Below, in pieces: positions 54,013 to 63,266 of a DNA stretch of 64,000 bases (its first letter is position 1; the number at the start of each line of letters is the position of its first letter). Below the pieces are notes generated by a model. That model made no database searches, was not told where the DNA came from, and saw only the letters and a program-made list of their open reading frames with translations. Source of the stretch: an uncultured bacterium (GTDB lineage Bacteria > Hydrogenedentota > Hydrogenedentia > Hydrogenedentales > Hydrogenedentaceae); the NCBI GenBank assembly GCA_938014335.1, contig CALLRP010000026.1, positions 58,052 to 122,051 of the forward strand, in the 5' to 3' direction. The position numbers and the translations under genes were made by a program.

Positions 54013-55950
54013 TCAAAATTCTTGAACATTGACAATTCTTTTCATTAAGGGTTCAACTTCTACCTGTGCTATGGGGGCTACTATGATATTGGGTTTGTAA
54101 TTTCCGAAAAGAGCCCGTACGGTGCCTACCGTATAAGAACTTTCTTTCTGAGCGATGGTCGCATTCCGAACCTGATACTCGACACCTGTCTCCTCTACTA
54201 AATAGGTAATAAGACCGTTTCCCTCGGCAATGGAAGTTATAACATATCGTTCCGCCGTATGGGTAGGTAGTGAAGTCTCGGTAATTTCCCCCGCCTTTAA
54301 TATCCCATCATATCGATAGGTCCTGCCATCAACAATAATCCCCGGGTTTCTTGTAAAAGGTTCGGGGCGGTCTAATTTTATCTGTAACTGTTCTACTCGC
54401 ACACCATCACCGGTGTTTCGAAACACACTTTCAGCAGAAACGAGGAGTTGAACATCACTACTTTCCTGAGTATGTATCGTCTCTGTTCCAGGAAACTCAG
54501 GTACTTCGAATTTCGAAAAAATTTCATTGTATCCCTTTTCAAGAGTAGATATCCTGTCTTTCGTTTCGAGTAGCAATTTTCCATTACTTTGATAAATTCT
54601 CCAGATGAGGTATACCTCTGTTCCGACAGAATATGCATAGGCTCGGAGATGTGCCACATATTTCTCTTTAGGTACGGTTGGATAATAAGCAAATTGAGCA
54701 TCTCCTCTACGCGGGGTCATTACACCCACATGCCCTTCATTAACGGAGAGCACCAAACCGGGATTATTCCATTGCCAATGGAGTTCCTTTTTGCGTCCAT
54801 AGGAAACCACATCCATCGCAGGGAGCATCTTTGCCCCGGAAGGTCGTTCGCCATAAGCGGTAAAATCTGAATTTTCATTAAACCAAGCATCATCAACCCC
54901 CATGAAATATACCCTGCTTTTTACATCTTTCCCAATATAATGTCGATATACCGGTGTTTTCTGTCCGTTCCTGGATAATCCTACACCATATGCAATCGAG
55001 CTGGTTTTGTCTCTTTTGAAAGAGGTATTGAAAGAAATATACTGATTTAGATGCTTATATTTTTCATCTATTTCGTCCAAAAATTTCTGTTCCGAGCAGC
55101 TCCACGCTCTTACGAGGATACCTTTTTCATCAATTTCGAAATAAATACCGCCAATTCGTTCTCCCCCCATTGGGCTTTGTGGGGGGAAACCACCGAATCT
55201 TCCATTGGACACAAACCATTTCTGCCAGCGAGGCACCATCTCCCATGTATGATTGTGCCCATGCATCCAGAGAATGACCTGTGAATTTTCACGAAGTAAC
55301 GATATAACCTCCTCCGAATTCGCCACCATACGATAGCCCGTATCATCATGGGGGGCGGTGGTCCCTTTCAGTGCATTATGACTGAGAATAATCGTTGTTT
55401 CATCTTTATGCACCTTTAAATCCAATCGAGCCCATTCCAGGGCTTCTCGGGAAATATAATTGGCGCCCATCATCTGTGGTAAAGAAACAAAATGAATACC
55501 CTGGATGCTAAAACTATAATAAGGTCGGCAGGGCAAACTTCCCATACATGCGGAACGCCATTCTCGATTCTCATGGTTATTATGAGAAATTTCATGATTC
55601 CCCGGTACATAAAAAAGGGGTATAGCACCACATCCATCCGACACAACCTGAACCCACTCTGCCAGATGCTCCTCTTTCGCTGTATTATGATGAGCATCGC
55701 CCGTATCGATAAACAAGTCTAAATCAGGGAATTGGTGTATTATTTTCTTGATGCTTTCTTTCAATTCTTCTACAGAGGGCTGTTTCGGGTTGTCCCAGCC
55801 AAAATGAGCGTCCGCAATGATAAACCCTTTTAAACTTTTTTTATCCTCCGCACCGGTATTTATAGAACGCATAAAAGCTAAAGGTCCCAGTGAAGTCATC
55901 AGAAACGATGTTGAAAGGAAATCTCTTCTTGATAAAAAATTTTTTCTCAT
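54013..55950 (-). CDS. Tat-exported calcineurin-like metallophosphoesterase
   Basis: The 645-residue protein begins with a twin-arginine signal (LSRRDFLSTSF, Arg8-Arg9). A metallophosphoesterase domain follows with IADAHFGWD (Asp47, His49), DTGDAHHN, VPGNHEISHN, LSHNALKG and MHGHNHTWE. After about residue 280 come several beta-rich regions of unknown role. Metallated cofactor loading before export fits Tat use. The substrate could be phosphoesters from polysaccharides, nucleotides or lipids. It lies between the RmlD-like gene and a sodium symporter on the minus strand. Confidence 0.88.
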   Translation of the reverse strand: MRKNFLSRRDFLSTSFLMTSLGPLAFMRSINTGAEDKKSLKGFIIADAHFGWDNPKQPSVEELKESIKKIIHQFPDLDLFIDTGDAHHNTAKEEHLAEWVQVVSDGCGAIPLFYVPGNHEISHNNHENREWRSACMGSLPCRPYYSFSIQGIHFVSLPQMMGANYISREALEWARLDLKVHKDETTIILSHNALKGTTAPHDDTGYRMVANSEEVISLLRENSQVILWMHGHNHTWEMVPRWQKWFVSNGRFGGFPPQSPMGGERIGGIYFEIDEKGILVRAWSCSEQKFLDEIDEKYKHLNQYISFNTSFKRDKTSSIAYGVGLSRNGQKTPVYRHYIGKDVKSRVYFMGVDDAWFNENSDFTAYGERPSGAKMLPAMDVVSYGRKKELHWQWNNPGLVLSVNEGHVGVMTPRRGDAQFAYYPTVPKEKYVAHLRAYAYSVGTEVYLIWRIYQSNGKLLLETKDRISTLEKGYNEIFSKFEVPEFPGTETIHTQESSDVQLLVSAESVFRNTGDGVRVEQLQIKLDRPEPFTRNPGIIVDGRTYRYDGILKAGEITETSLPTHTAERYVITSIAEGNGLITYLVEETGVEYQVRNATIAQKESSYTVGTVRALFGNYKPNIIVAPIAQVEVEPLMKRIVNVQEF

Positions 55951-56023
55951 TACAAAATTCCTTTATCTTTTGTAGGTTTAAATTAAACCCCGATAAAGTG
56001 TTTTAGTTACATAAAAATACCTT

Positions 56024-57634
56024 TTAATCTCGTGTCCATATGGTCAGATTTTTAAGATTCCTGGGTTTGCCTGGTAATAGGGTTATAGCGAGTATATAAG
56101 CAATCGCAAAAATGAGAATATTCCCTGTTAAGCCTGCGTAATAAGTGTCCATAGGTTGAGCCAGAAATTTACTGGCATGTTCCGATATGCCCCATTTCAG
56201 AAACAAATCTTTCGTAATAACTTTCAACTCTATTAGTGTTATATATGTAGAAAATATTACTGTGAAAATAATCCCAACAAACACCGCTCTTCCATCTCCG
56301 CGTTTAGTCATAAAACCTAATACATACAGTCCTAAAAGCCCACCCCCTGTTATCGAAGCAATTTTAGTTGCGGTATCTTGAAGCGTTTTGCTCTCGGCAA
56401 TGAGAAGTAAAACGGCACCTAATATCATTATTAATGAACTAATAATCGATATGGATTTTGCTGTCCATACATAGTGTCGGTCGGTTCGACCTTTCACTAA
56501 ATGTCGCTTATATATATCCACCACACTCACTGCGGAAATAGCATTGATACTGGAAGATAGTGATGACATTGCCGCTGCAAGTACGCCCGCAATAACCAGT
56601 CCTGAAAGCCCGGTCGGTAGCACATTAATCACAAAATAGGGTAAAATTTGCTCTGCTTTTGCTTGCCCTGTCAGCATCGCCTGTGCCTGAGGGTCAGGGA
56701 ATATTTTATAATATACATATAAGCTCGTTCCCAGAAACATAAAAAAGCCCCAGGTAGGAACACTACACAGGCAGCAAATCCAAATGGCGCTGAAAGCATC
56801 CTTCTCGCTTTTGGTGGCGACATATTTTTGAATGACATTTTGATTACTGCTATATTCCGTGAGCCACTGAGCTACCCCCATGATAAGCAACATAAGTATG
56901 GTTTTTTCAGAAAGTGAAAATCCCCATTTTGCCGGTTCTAACGCCCCTGTGGCTGTATTTAAATCTCCTAACATAAATTTTCCATCTGCCATCGCTTCAC
57001 GGATTACTGTTCCTAAACCCCCGGGTATGCTATATAACACCATGCCTAAACATACAAATCCACCTGCCCACAGTAAAAACGATTGAATAAAGTCAGTCCA
57101 GATCACTGCTTCAATCCCTCCTAATACAGTATAAAAAGATGTAACAATCCCTCCTATTAGAACACATACATAAGGATTTAAATGTGTCATTTCGTAGACA
57201 AGTAAACTCACAAGGTATAGAATTAAACTGATACGGATTAATTGTCCGATAACAAAGGCTGTCGCTGCGTAGGCTCGTGTACCGGGACCAAATCGCCCCT
57301 CTAAATATTCGAATGCAGAAACAATCTTTGCCTTACGATAGAACGGTAAGAATATCAAACTGGCTAAATACACCCCAACCGGTAACATCAAACATAACAA
57401 AAAACGAAGATATGCCGTCTTATATGCATCTGCCGGATACGCCACAAAAGTAATGGAACTGATACTGGTTGCAAACATGGATAGTCCAATGAGCCAACCG
57501 GGATAAGACCTCCCTCCGAGGAAATATCCTTCTGTGCTTTTCCCCCGATGTGCGAAAAGAGGTCCCATCGCTGCCATGGATAAGAAATATACAACCAGCA
57601 CAATCCAGTCTATCAAAGTGAATTGCGACATCAA
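56024..57634 (-). CDS. Sodium:solute symporter (SSS family)
   Basis: The 536-residue protein is a multi-pass membrane protein with about 13 predicted helices. It has STEGYFLGGRSYPGWLIG, SMFATSISSITFVAYPADAY, GGIEAVIWTDFIQSFLL, and AAAMSSLSSSINAISAVSVVDIYKR, all typical of SSS/SLC5 carriers. The LAAAMSSLSSSINA stretch forms the second sodium-site region. Sugar, sialic-acid-type or organic-acid uptake is possible. The metallophosphoesterase gene starts 74 bp after its stop. Confidence 0.92.
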   Translation of the reverse strand: MMSQFTLIDWIVLVVYFLSMAAMGPLFAHRGKSTEGYFLGGRSYPGWLIGLSMFATSISSITFVAYPADAYKTAYLRFLLCLMLPVGVYLASLIFLPFYRKAKIVSAFEYLEGRFGPGTRAYAATAFVIGQLIRISLILYLVSLLVYEMTHLNPYVCVLIGGIVTSFYTVLGGIEAVIWTDFIQSFLLWAGGFVCLGMVLYSIPGGLGTVIREAMADGKFMLGDLNTATGALEPAKWGFSLSEKTILMLLIMGVAQWLTEYSSNQNVIQKYVATKSEKDAFSAIWICCLCSVPTWGFFMFLGTSLYVYYKIFPDPQAQAMLTGQAKAEQILPYFVINVLPTGLSGLVIAGVLAAAMSSLSSSINAISAVSVVDIYKRHLVKGRTDRHYVWTAKSISIISSLIMILGAVLLLIAESKTLQDTATKIASITGGGLLGLYVLGFMTKRGDGRAVFVGIIFTVIFSTYITLIELKVITKDLFLKWGISEHASKFLAQPMDTYYAGLTGNILIFAIAYILAITLLPGKPRNLKNLTIWTRD

Positions 57635-57874
57635 TGTCTCCTTCTTAAATTTTATGGAATGATATTTTTTTCCTGAAAAAAAAAGATTTGTAAAAAAGAA
57701 TATTTAATTACTTTACATAGTTTTGCTCATTCAAGGCAAATAAAAAAGTCCTCAAAGGAAGAAGCGTATTGCTTACTTATAAAAGAGACATCTATAAAGA
57801 TGTTAGAAATGTATGAATAAATACATATTTATATCCGAGACTTATATAAAAATTTTTGTTTATTTTCAAATAGA
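57635..57874. other. Short AT-rich gap between DUF4914 and symporter genes
   Basis: This 240-bp stretch has no open frame of note. It contains a 6-bp inverted repeat with a 4-base loop (ACATCT/AGATGT) near 57789-57804, which may help end the upstream transcript or start the symporter unit. Confidence 0.4.
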
Positions 57875-59782
57875 TTAATCTTGTGCAGTATCAATATATG
57901 GTGTAGGAAGAAATGCCATATAATCATTCAGGAAACCGCGATCCATGAAACATTCGATAATAGTCTTACCTAAGGGATGCAAGTCAGAGGTGAGATATTT
58001 CTTTAATTCTCTCTGGAAAAATTCATAAAGAATCTCTGCCCCTTCATCGTATGCATCTTCACCTACTTCCGGTTGGAGATAGGTTTCAAACAGAAAATTA
58101 GGCAGAATTTCTCCTTCAATTCTGACCATCTTTAATGTGTGTCCTAAGAGAGTGCATCGAGAATTCATTAATTGACTGGGTTTAAAACGTGCGATGCCCC
58201 GCCGAGCAAGATATTCCCTCGCTAACCATTGAGGAGCAAAACCTACTTTCCATGCCCCAATATACTGATTAGGACAAAGAATATGATACACACGAGGACT
58301 GGCTAAAATCTGGTCAAGTAATAAATTGGCATGATGAACATACTTCCCTGTAGCAAAGGGCCAATACGAACCGACTCCTTCCGAACTCATTCCTTCTGTT
58401 TTCACAATGGAGGGATTATCATGCCCACGCGGAGCGACTAAACGCCATAACCAACCCAATGCAGAAGGCAAAAGATGGAACAGTCCTATAATTCCATAAG
58501 TGGGTTTATCTTCCGTGCAGGGAGGTGTTCGCACACCAAAACTACGAATATCCACAGGCACAGGCTTATTGACGACATTAGGCATAATACGACGTGGGAC
58601 AATTACCCTAGGATTAGGACACGGAACACCCGCTTCATCCTCCGTATGTTCCCAAATCATCGCACGCGAATTAGGAACTGCGTTAATGTTCAGGAACAGT
58701 AAAGGTTCCGGTGGTTGTGCAGTAAGTGCCTCAAAAGTAAGGTCCATACCGTACCTACCAATATGATTTACTCGGATAAACCACCCTTTTTCTGCATCGG
58801 TCACAGTTATTTTCCCATCACCTCTCTGGAAAGAGGGATGACAAAGTGCCATATCATCACTGACAGGACGCAAAGCACAGGCACGAGGCAATTCTAACAA
58901 TATTTGCTCATCTGTTTGAATATTTGTTCCAACCAGAATACGACCATCTTCTTCACGATGGATCGATTCCAGCATTTCGCTCTTTCCTCCTCCACTCGCA
59001 CCTTCATGTAATATCGTAACCACATTATCGTAGGGAGTAATTACCTGCACAGTAGAACTGTGTGTCGTTAGCCAGCCTTCCTGTTCGCCTAAATGAAGTA
59101 GATACCCATAAACCCCTTTTTTAGCACTGGGTCCGGGGTATAAATTGTAGGAGAATATCTCATAATATTCATCCCCCCGACGATGAACAACAACCTGTTT
59201 TTTATTAAAATGAGTATGACGAAAAACAGGGGCGATATACATCATCAATTTCGGGTTAAATTTTGTAGTCAATGTATCCCACGAAACAATCCCCTGTAAT
59301 AAAGCCAAACCTAATGCGAAGAAACCCGCATTGGCAGGAGCAATCGCAAGAGCATGTCTCCCTAAAAAATCTCCTCCCGCCATAAAACCAAATATGATTA
59401 ACTCCTGGTCCTGTAGCCATTGGAATGTCTCTTCCACAAGATTATCAAAAGGATAGCCAAATACATCTTCAAAGTAAGGTTTATCCGTAGGTTTTTTATC
59501 CCCAATAAATGTGCAGTCAGGGTCCCTTCTTCTCATATAAGGTTCTGTATAATTAACACATACGCCATTCCGAACTCGATTTACTGTGGCTTCATGGTAT
59601 TTACCCATTCCCGGTACTTGATATTCAACCTTAAACTGTGCATCGGGGGCAGAAGACCCGCAGGCTATCTCTATTAATTCATTGACTGTTGTAGCAATGG
59701 AGACTCTTTTTGCCTTTGACACGATTTGCTTTACTTGTTCTGGTATCTTGATATTTTTCCAGTTTTTTTCGGTTTTACGCAT
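57875..59782 (-). CDS. DUF4914-family protein with a PEPCK-like P-loop
   Basis: The 635-residue protein carries LHEGASGGGKSEMLESIHRE, a P-loop with Lys267 that resembles the kinase-1a loop of phosphoenolpyruvate carboxykinases. Further conserved-looking stretches are GFMAGGDFLGRHALAI and GFFALGLALLQG. From length and wording I assign it to DUF4914, a family of uncharacterised proteins known mainly from gut and environmental anaerobes; this is from memory. A nucleotide-dependent (de)carboxylase or kinase activity is plausible but unproven. It sits between an alpha-glucuronidase-like gene and a symporter, which hints at sugar or sugar-acid metabolism. Confidence 0.75.
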   Translation of the reverse strand: MRKTEKNWKNIKIPEQVKQIVSKAKRVSIATTVNELIEIACGSSAPDAQFKVEYQVPGMGKYHEATVNRVRNGVCVNYTEPYMRRRDPDCTFIGDKKPTDKPYFEDVFGYPFDNLVEETFQWLQDQELIIFGFMAGGDFLGRHALAIAPANAGFFALGLALLQGIVSWDTLTTKFNPKLMMYIAPVFRHTHFNKKQVVVHRRGDEYYEIFSYNLYPGPSAKKGVYGYLLHLGEQEGWLTTHSSTVQVITPYDNVVTILHEGASGGGKSEMLESIHREEDGRILVGTNIQTDEQILLELPRACALRPVSDDMALCHPSFQRGDGKITVTDAEKGWFIRVNHIGRYGMDLTFEALTAQPPEPLLFLNINAVPNSRAMIWEHTEDEAGVPCPNPRVIVPRRIMPNVVNKPVPVDIRSFGVRTPPCTEDKPTYGIIGLFHLLPSALGWLWRLVAPRGHDNPSIVKTEGMSSEGVGSYWPFATGKYVHHANLLLDQILASPRVYHILCPNQYIGAWKVGFAPQWLAREYLARRGIARFKPSQLMNSRCTLLGHTLKMVRIEGEILPNFLFETYLQPEVGEDAYDEGAEILYEFFQRELKKYLTSDLHPLGKTIIECFMDRGFLNDYMAFLPTPYIDTAQD

Positions 59783-59872
59783 ATCAGGTCTCCCTACATA
59801 AGATTATTTTCGCTTTTTATTAAGGGAATAGTATATCAAAATGAAGAAACCAATTTCGCAATTTGAACAGAA

Positions 59873-62335
59873 TCATTTATTAAAGTATTTCGACCAATCC
59901 TTTATAATTTGAAGTTCTTCATCTGTTGATTCTAAAACATATAAATCGAAAATAAACCTCCCTGTTCCCCCCAGACGGTCATCAAGATATATCGTGGTTT
60001 CATAATCATTTAAAGCGCAAGGCTGATACAGCACAAAAGGATGTAGAGGGCGAGTATTAATATTATCAGGAATTATGAGAACATCCCTTTGTGGTAATGG
60101 GAAAAACAATTGTGCCAAAATGACATCGGGACTATCCCATCGTAGATGTTCAATCCGATATTCTTTTCCTTTGATTTTCAAAAGGTCTTGCCCATCAATA
60201 AGTATCTCAAAATGCCCCCATTTTTGTAATTTTTCTTTATATGTTTCTAACACTTTTTTATAAATCTCTTGTTGTCCTTGTATCAAACGATCAATTTCTC
60301 GCTGATTTGGAACTCTTTCCAATAATCTCTTTTCTGAGTCTACACTTTCTATTGCATGGCGAGTATGCTCAATCAATACATTTACCCCATCTAATTTATA
60401 GTTAAATCCCGGTATGTTTTTAAATGTCTCACAAGAATTAGTTAATTTTAAGAAGGCAGTTTGAAGAGAATTTTTATTTTCAATGCAACTATTCTCCAAA
60501 TAATCAAAGAAACAAAACATTGAATCAATATAATCAACATGTGTTTGTATCAACGACTGGGTCATTTTCAATTGATTTCCCACTTTCTCCATCAATTCTT
60601 GTGATTTGATTTTCTCTTTTATCTCTTCATATTTCTTTACCATTTCATTCGCCTTGTTCAGTCCGAAATAAAGTTGTCTCCGTGTAAACTCACGCCAAGG
60701 AAGACATTGTAAATATATGTTTTTCAAAAACTGAATATGCCCCTTACCTAAATCTATCAACGGATATCCTTCTGCAATGAAACTGCCAACACGCATGTGA
60801 GGAAACGAACTAAACTGACCATACGCAATCGGTTCAATAAACAACCCATATTTATACGCATTACCCGTATCCATAAGAATATCTGCCATACCCATTGCCA
60901 CTTCAGGACCAAAATTTATTGCACAGTAATCATGTGCTACCTGACGAATATCTACATTCGGTTCCCATGTGAGACGATATAGCGTATAAACATACAAACT
61001 CCTTGTAGACCAGTCTTCCGCTGAAACACCTCCCAGATAAGACAATCCAGAAACATTCGTATTTTCCACCGACAAAAAGTATTTTAACCCATTTTGAAAG
61101 TATTCTCCCGAGAAGGTAGGAAATAAGCTCGCATCAGTGCCCTCATAATAGTTCATGGGTTCAAATATAACGACTGTTCTATGCGGACTTAAATTAAAAG
61201 TGCGATTGTAAGGCTGAAACCACCATCGGTCTGCACGGGTTATTTTTATTTTTACAAATAGATTTTCAATGGGGATTTCATCCGTAAAGACCTTTCTGAA
61301 AACATCAGGTTGACAATGAATTTCGTGGTCTCTTAATCCCCAATTTTTATTAAAATAAATCTTCCCAAATTCGCCCACTACTACCTCATGAATACTTCTT
61401 AATAGTTTCCTATAGCGTTCCTCATAACTCATTGCACAATCAAGACAATCATGAAGTATATCAAAAGGTTGATAATTATCCCAGAACCCTGAAATATCGT
61501 CCGAACATATTTCTACCCCATCTAATTCTGGAAGGGCTTTCAATAAAAGGCGGTATTTCTCTTTGACTCGTTCCCAGAATTCCGGAAGACAGGGATTAAG
61601 AAGGTCAGGATTATTGTCAAACAGTGAAGGATGATATGTAAGTTCATTGCTAAATGCAAAATAATGCATACCTAACGAATGAACCAGTTCAATAAGCGGT
61701 CTTATTCTTTCTGCATGTTCTCGATTCTTTATATTTTCGGGCTCTGTGTTCCATGGAACAAGATCTAATGTATTCATCCCCGACACCCAGTTGATACCAT
61801 AACGAAAAGAATTTTTTATTTGTTCTTCTGTCGCACCCCCGTGTAAATCCCTGCCCCACGAACCTGCAATACGAACAGGAAAAGCAGGCTCTCGTTTTGT
61901 ATTTATCTCAGGAACAGTGCGATATACCTCCACACGGTCCAATAACCAATAAAGTCCATGAGCGGTTCCTATTTCGCTTCCACCAACTACTACAAGTATT
62001 TTTGAATTACTCGATTGTATTTTTGTTTCTATTACAAAACCCTCCGGAGAAATTTCAGAGGATACATTTTTTTGAATTTCCTCCGGAATGTTTTTTAATG
62101 AATCCTCCCTCGTTTTAACTTTTACAAAAATTGTGTTTTTATCTTTTTCAATTATATCCTCCGTTAATATATCCATTTGTATAGCATATTTTTTGCAGGT
62201 ATTTACGAAATCATTCAAAGCCATCACAATAGGTTTTTTCTCCCTCAATGGAGGAGAAATATGAATATTCCATTCTTCCGCATAAATGGAAGAAGATGTT
62301 ATAAAAAAAATACTTATCAGGAAAATCTTATTCAT
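59873..62335 (-). CDS. Secreted alpha-glucuronidase-like (GH67-type) glycoside hydrolase
   Basis: The 820-residue protein has a signal peptide (ISIFFITSSSIYAEEW) and an N-terminal mixed domain with VVVGGSEIGTAHGLYWLLDR, a pattern seen in GH67 and related hydrolase N-domains. A TIM-barrel-like region follows (FRYGINWVSGMNT, LGMHYFAFSNELTYHP, DGVEICSDDISGFWDNY, with candidate acidic residues). The C-terminal helical third and a short beta tail are not recognised. Family placement is moderate; GH20- or GH84-like relatives share this N-domain. It follows the methyltransferase by 10 bp on the minus strand. Confidence 0.65.
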   Translation of the reverse strand: MNKIFLISIFFITSSSIYAEEWNIHISPPLREKKPIVMALNDFVNTCKKYAIQMDILTEDIIEKDKNTIFVKVKTREDSLKNIPEEIQKNVSSEISPEGFVIETKIQSSNSKILVVVGGSEIGTAHGLYWLLDRVEVYRTVPEINTKREPAFPVRIAGSWGRDLHGGATEEQIKNSFRYGINWVSGMNTLDLVPWNTEPENIKNREHAERIRPLIELVHSLGMHYFAFSNELTYHPSLFDNNPDLLNPCLPEFWERVKEKYRLLLKALPELDGVEICSDDISGFWDNYQPFDILHDCLDCAMSYEERYRKLLRSIHEVVVGEFGKIYFNKNWGLRDHEIHCQPDVFRKVFTDEIPIENLFVKIKITRADRWWFQPYNRTFNLSPHRTVVIFEPMNYYEGTDASLFPTFSGEYFQNGLKYFLSVENTNVSGLSYLGGVSAEDWSTRSLYVYTLYRLTWEPNVDIRQVAHDYCAINFGPEVAMGMADILMDTGNAYKYGLFIEPIAYGQFSSFPHMRVGSFIAEGYPLIDLGKGHIQFLKNIYLQCLPWREFTRRQLYFGLNKANEMVKKYEEIKEKIKSQELMEKVGNQLKMTQSLIQTHVDYIDSMFCFFDYLENSCIENKNSLQTAFLKLTNSCETFKNIPGFNYKLDGVNVLIEHTRHAIESVDSEKRLLERVPNQREIDRLIQGQQEIYKKVLETYKEKLQKWGHFEILIDGQDLLKIKGKEYRIEHLRWDSPDVILAQLFFPLPQRDVLIIPDNINTRPLHPFVLYQPCALNDYETTIYLDDRLGGTGRFIFDLYVLESTDEELQIIKDWSKYFNK

Positions 62336-62345
62336 GCAAGTACCC

Positions 62346-63086
62346 TTATGAATTAGAAAAAGTGACTATTAAATCCCTGCTCATATTAGCATTAAAATCC
62401 GACTTCTGGAAATCTCCATAAACTGACGATACAGACAAACCGTTTCCTTCCGCTATGCTTGACAATTCATATAAAGAAAACTTATGTAATATATTTGTTT
62501 CACTGGCCGTTTTATATATTCCTTGAATCTCTGCAAAGTAGTTGATAGAAAGAAAAAACACATCTTTTCCCGGTGCTAATGTTTTAATAACAGTAACTTT
62601 GTTCCCCCTCAATTCTTTTGTCACAGACTTTGTTTGCAGTTGTTTAAGGTCTGAATGATTGTAATTCAAAATTTGCAAAATAAAAATGCCAGTGTCCGTA
62701 AGTAAAGATTTAATTTGAAAAAAAAATTCTTGAACATCGTCACGATGGGGTATCAGACAAAGTGAATTACCGAGGCACAATATAAAATCCCATTTCCCCC
62801 TTATAGGAAGATTAACAAAATCGGCTACAATGTAATTTATATTCCGCTCTATCTGCTGTCTTTTTGCATATTGAAGCATTTCCACACTCAAGTCCACAGC
62901 AGTCACATCGCATCCCTGCTTTGCAAGAAATCGCGAATGTACACCCGAACCACAACCAAGATCCAAAACTCGAACGAGAGGCTTATACTGTTGCACAATT
63001 TCCAATAACAAAGGTCCTTCTCGTGCTAACCTTACCTGTTCATCAAACAACAGCGGATAAAATTCCGCAATACTATCAAAACCCAT
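62346..63086 (-). CDS. Class I SAM-dependent methyltransferase
   Basis: The 246-residue protein has motif I VLDLGCGSGVHSRFLAKQG, VTAVDLSVEMLQYAKRQ, and DFILCLGNSLCLIPHRDD, typical of small-molecule methyltransferases of the ubiquinone/menaquinone (methyltransferase-11/25) type. The acceptor cannot be told. It is the first gene of the minus-strand block and abuts the repeat array, so any promoter lies in 63087-63266. Confidence 0.88.
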   Translation of the reverse strand: MGFDSIAEFYPLLFDEQVRLAREGPLLLEIVQQYKPLVRVLDLGCGSGVHSRFLAKQGCDVTAVDLSVEMLQYAKRQQIERNINYIVADFVNLPIRGKWDFILCLGNSLCLIPHRDDVQEFFFQIKSLLTDTGIFILQILNYNHSDLKQLQTKSVTKELRGNKVTVIKTLAPGKDVFFLSINYFAEIQGIYKTASETNILHKFSLYELSSIAEGNGLSVSSVYGDFQKSDFNANMSRDLIVTFSNS

Positions 63087-63266
63087 ACATATAACCTCAA
63101 CAAAACTTTCCTTTTATATATCCACATTTTATCAAAATCAACAGAAGCCCATTAAAAAAATAGCCAAGCACTCTTACCTATGGTTTAAGTATCGTTCGCA
63201 TCCTGCCGATGAAAAAGATACACACGCATTCCTGCCTGTATGTCTTACAATAGAACAACCCAAATG

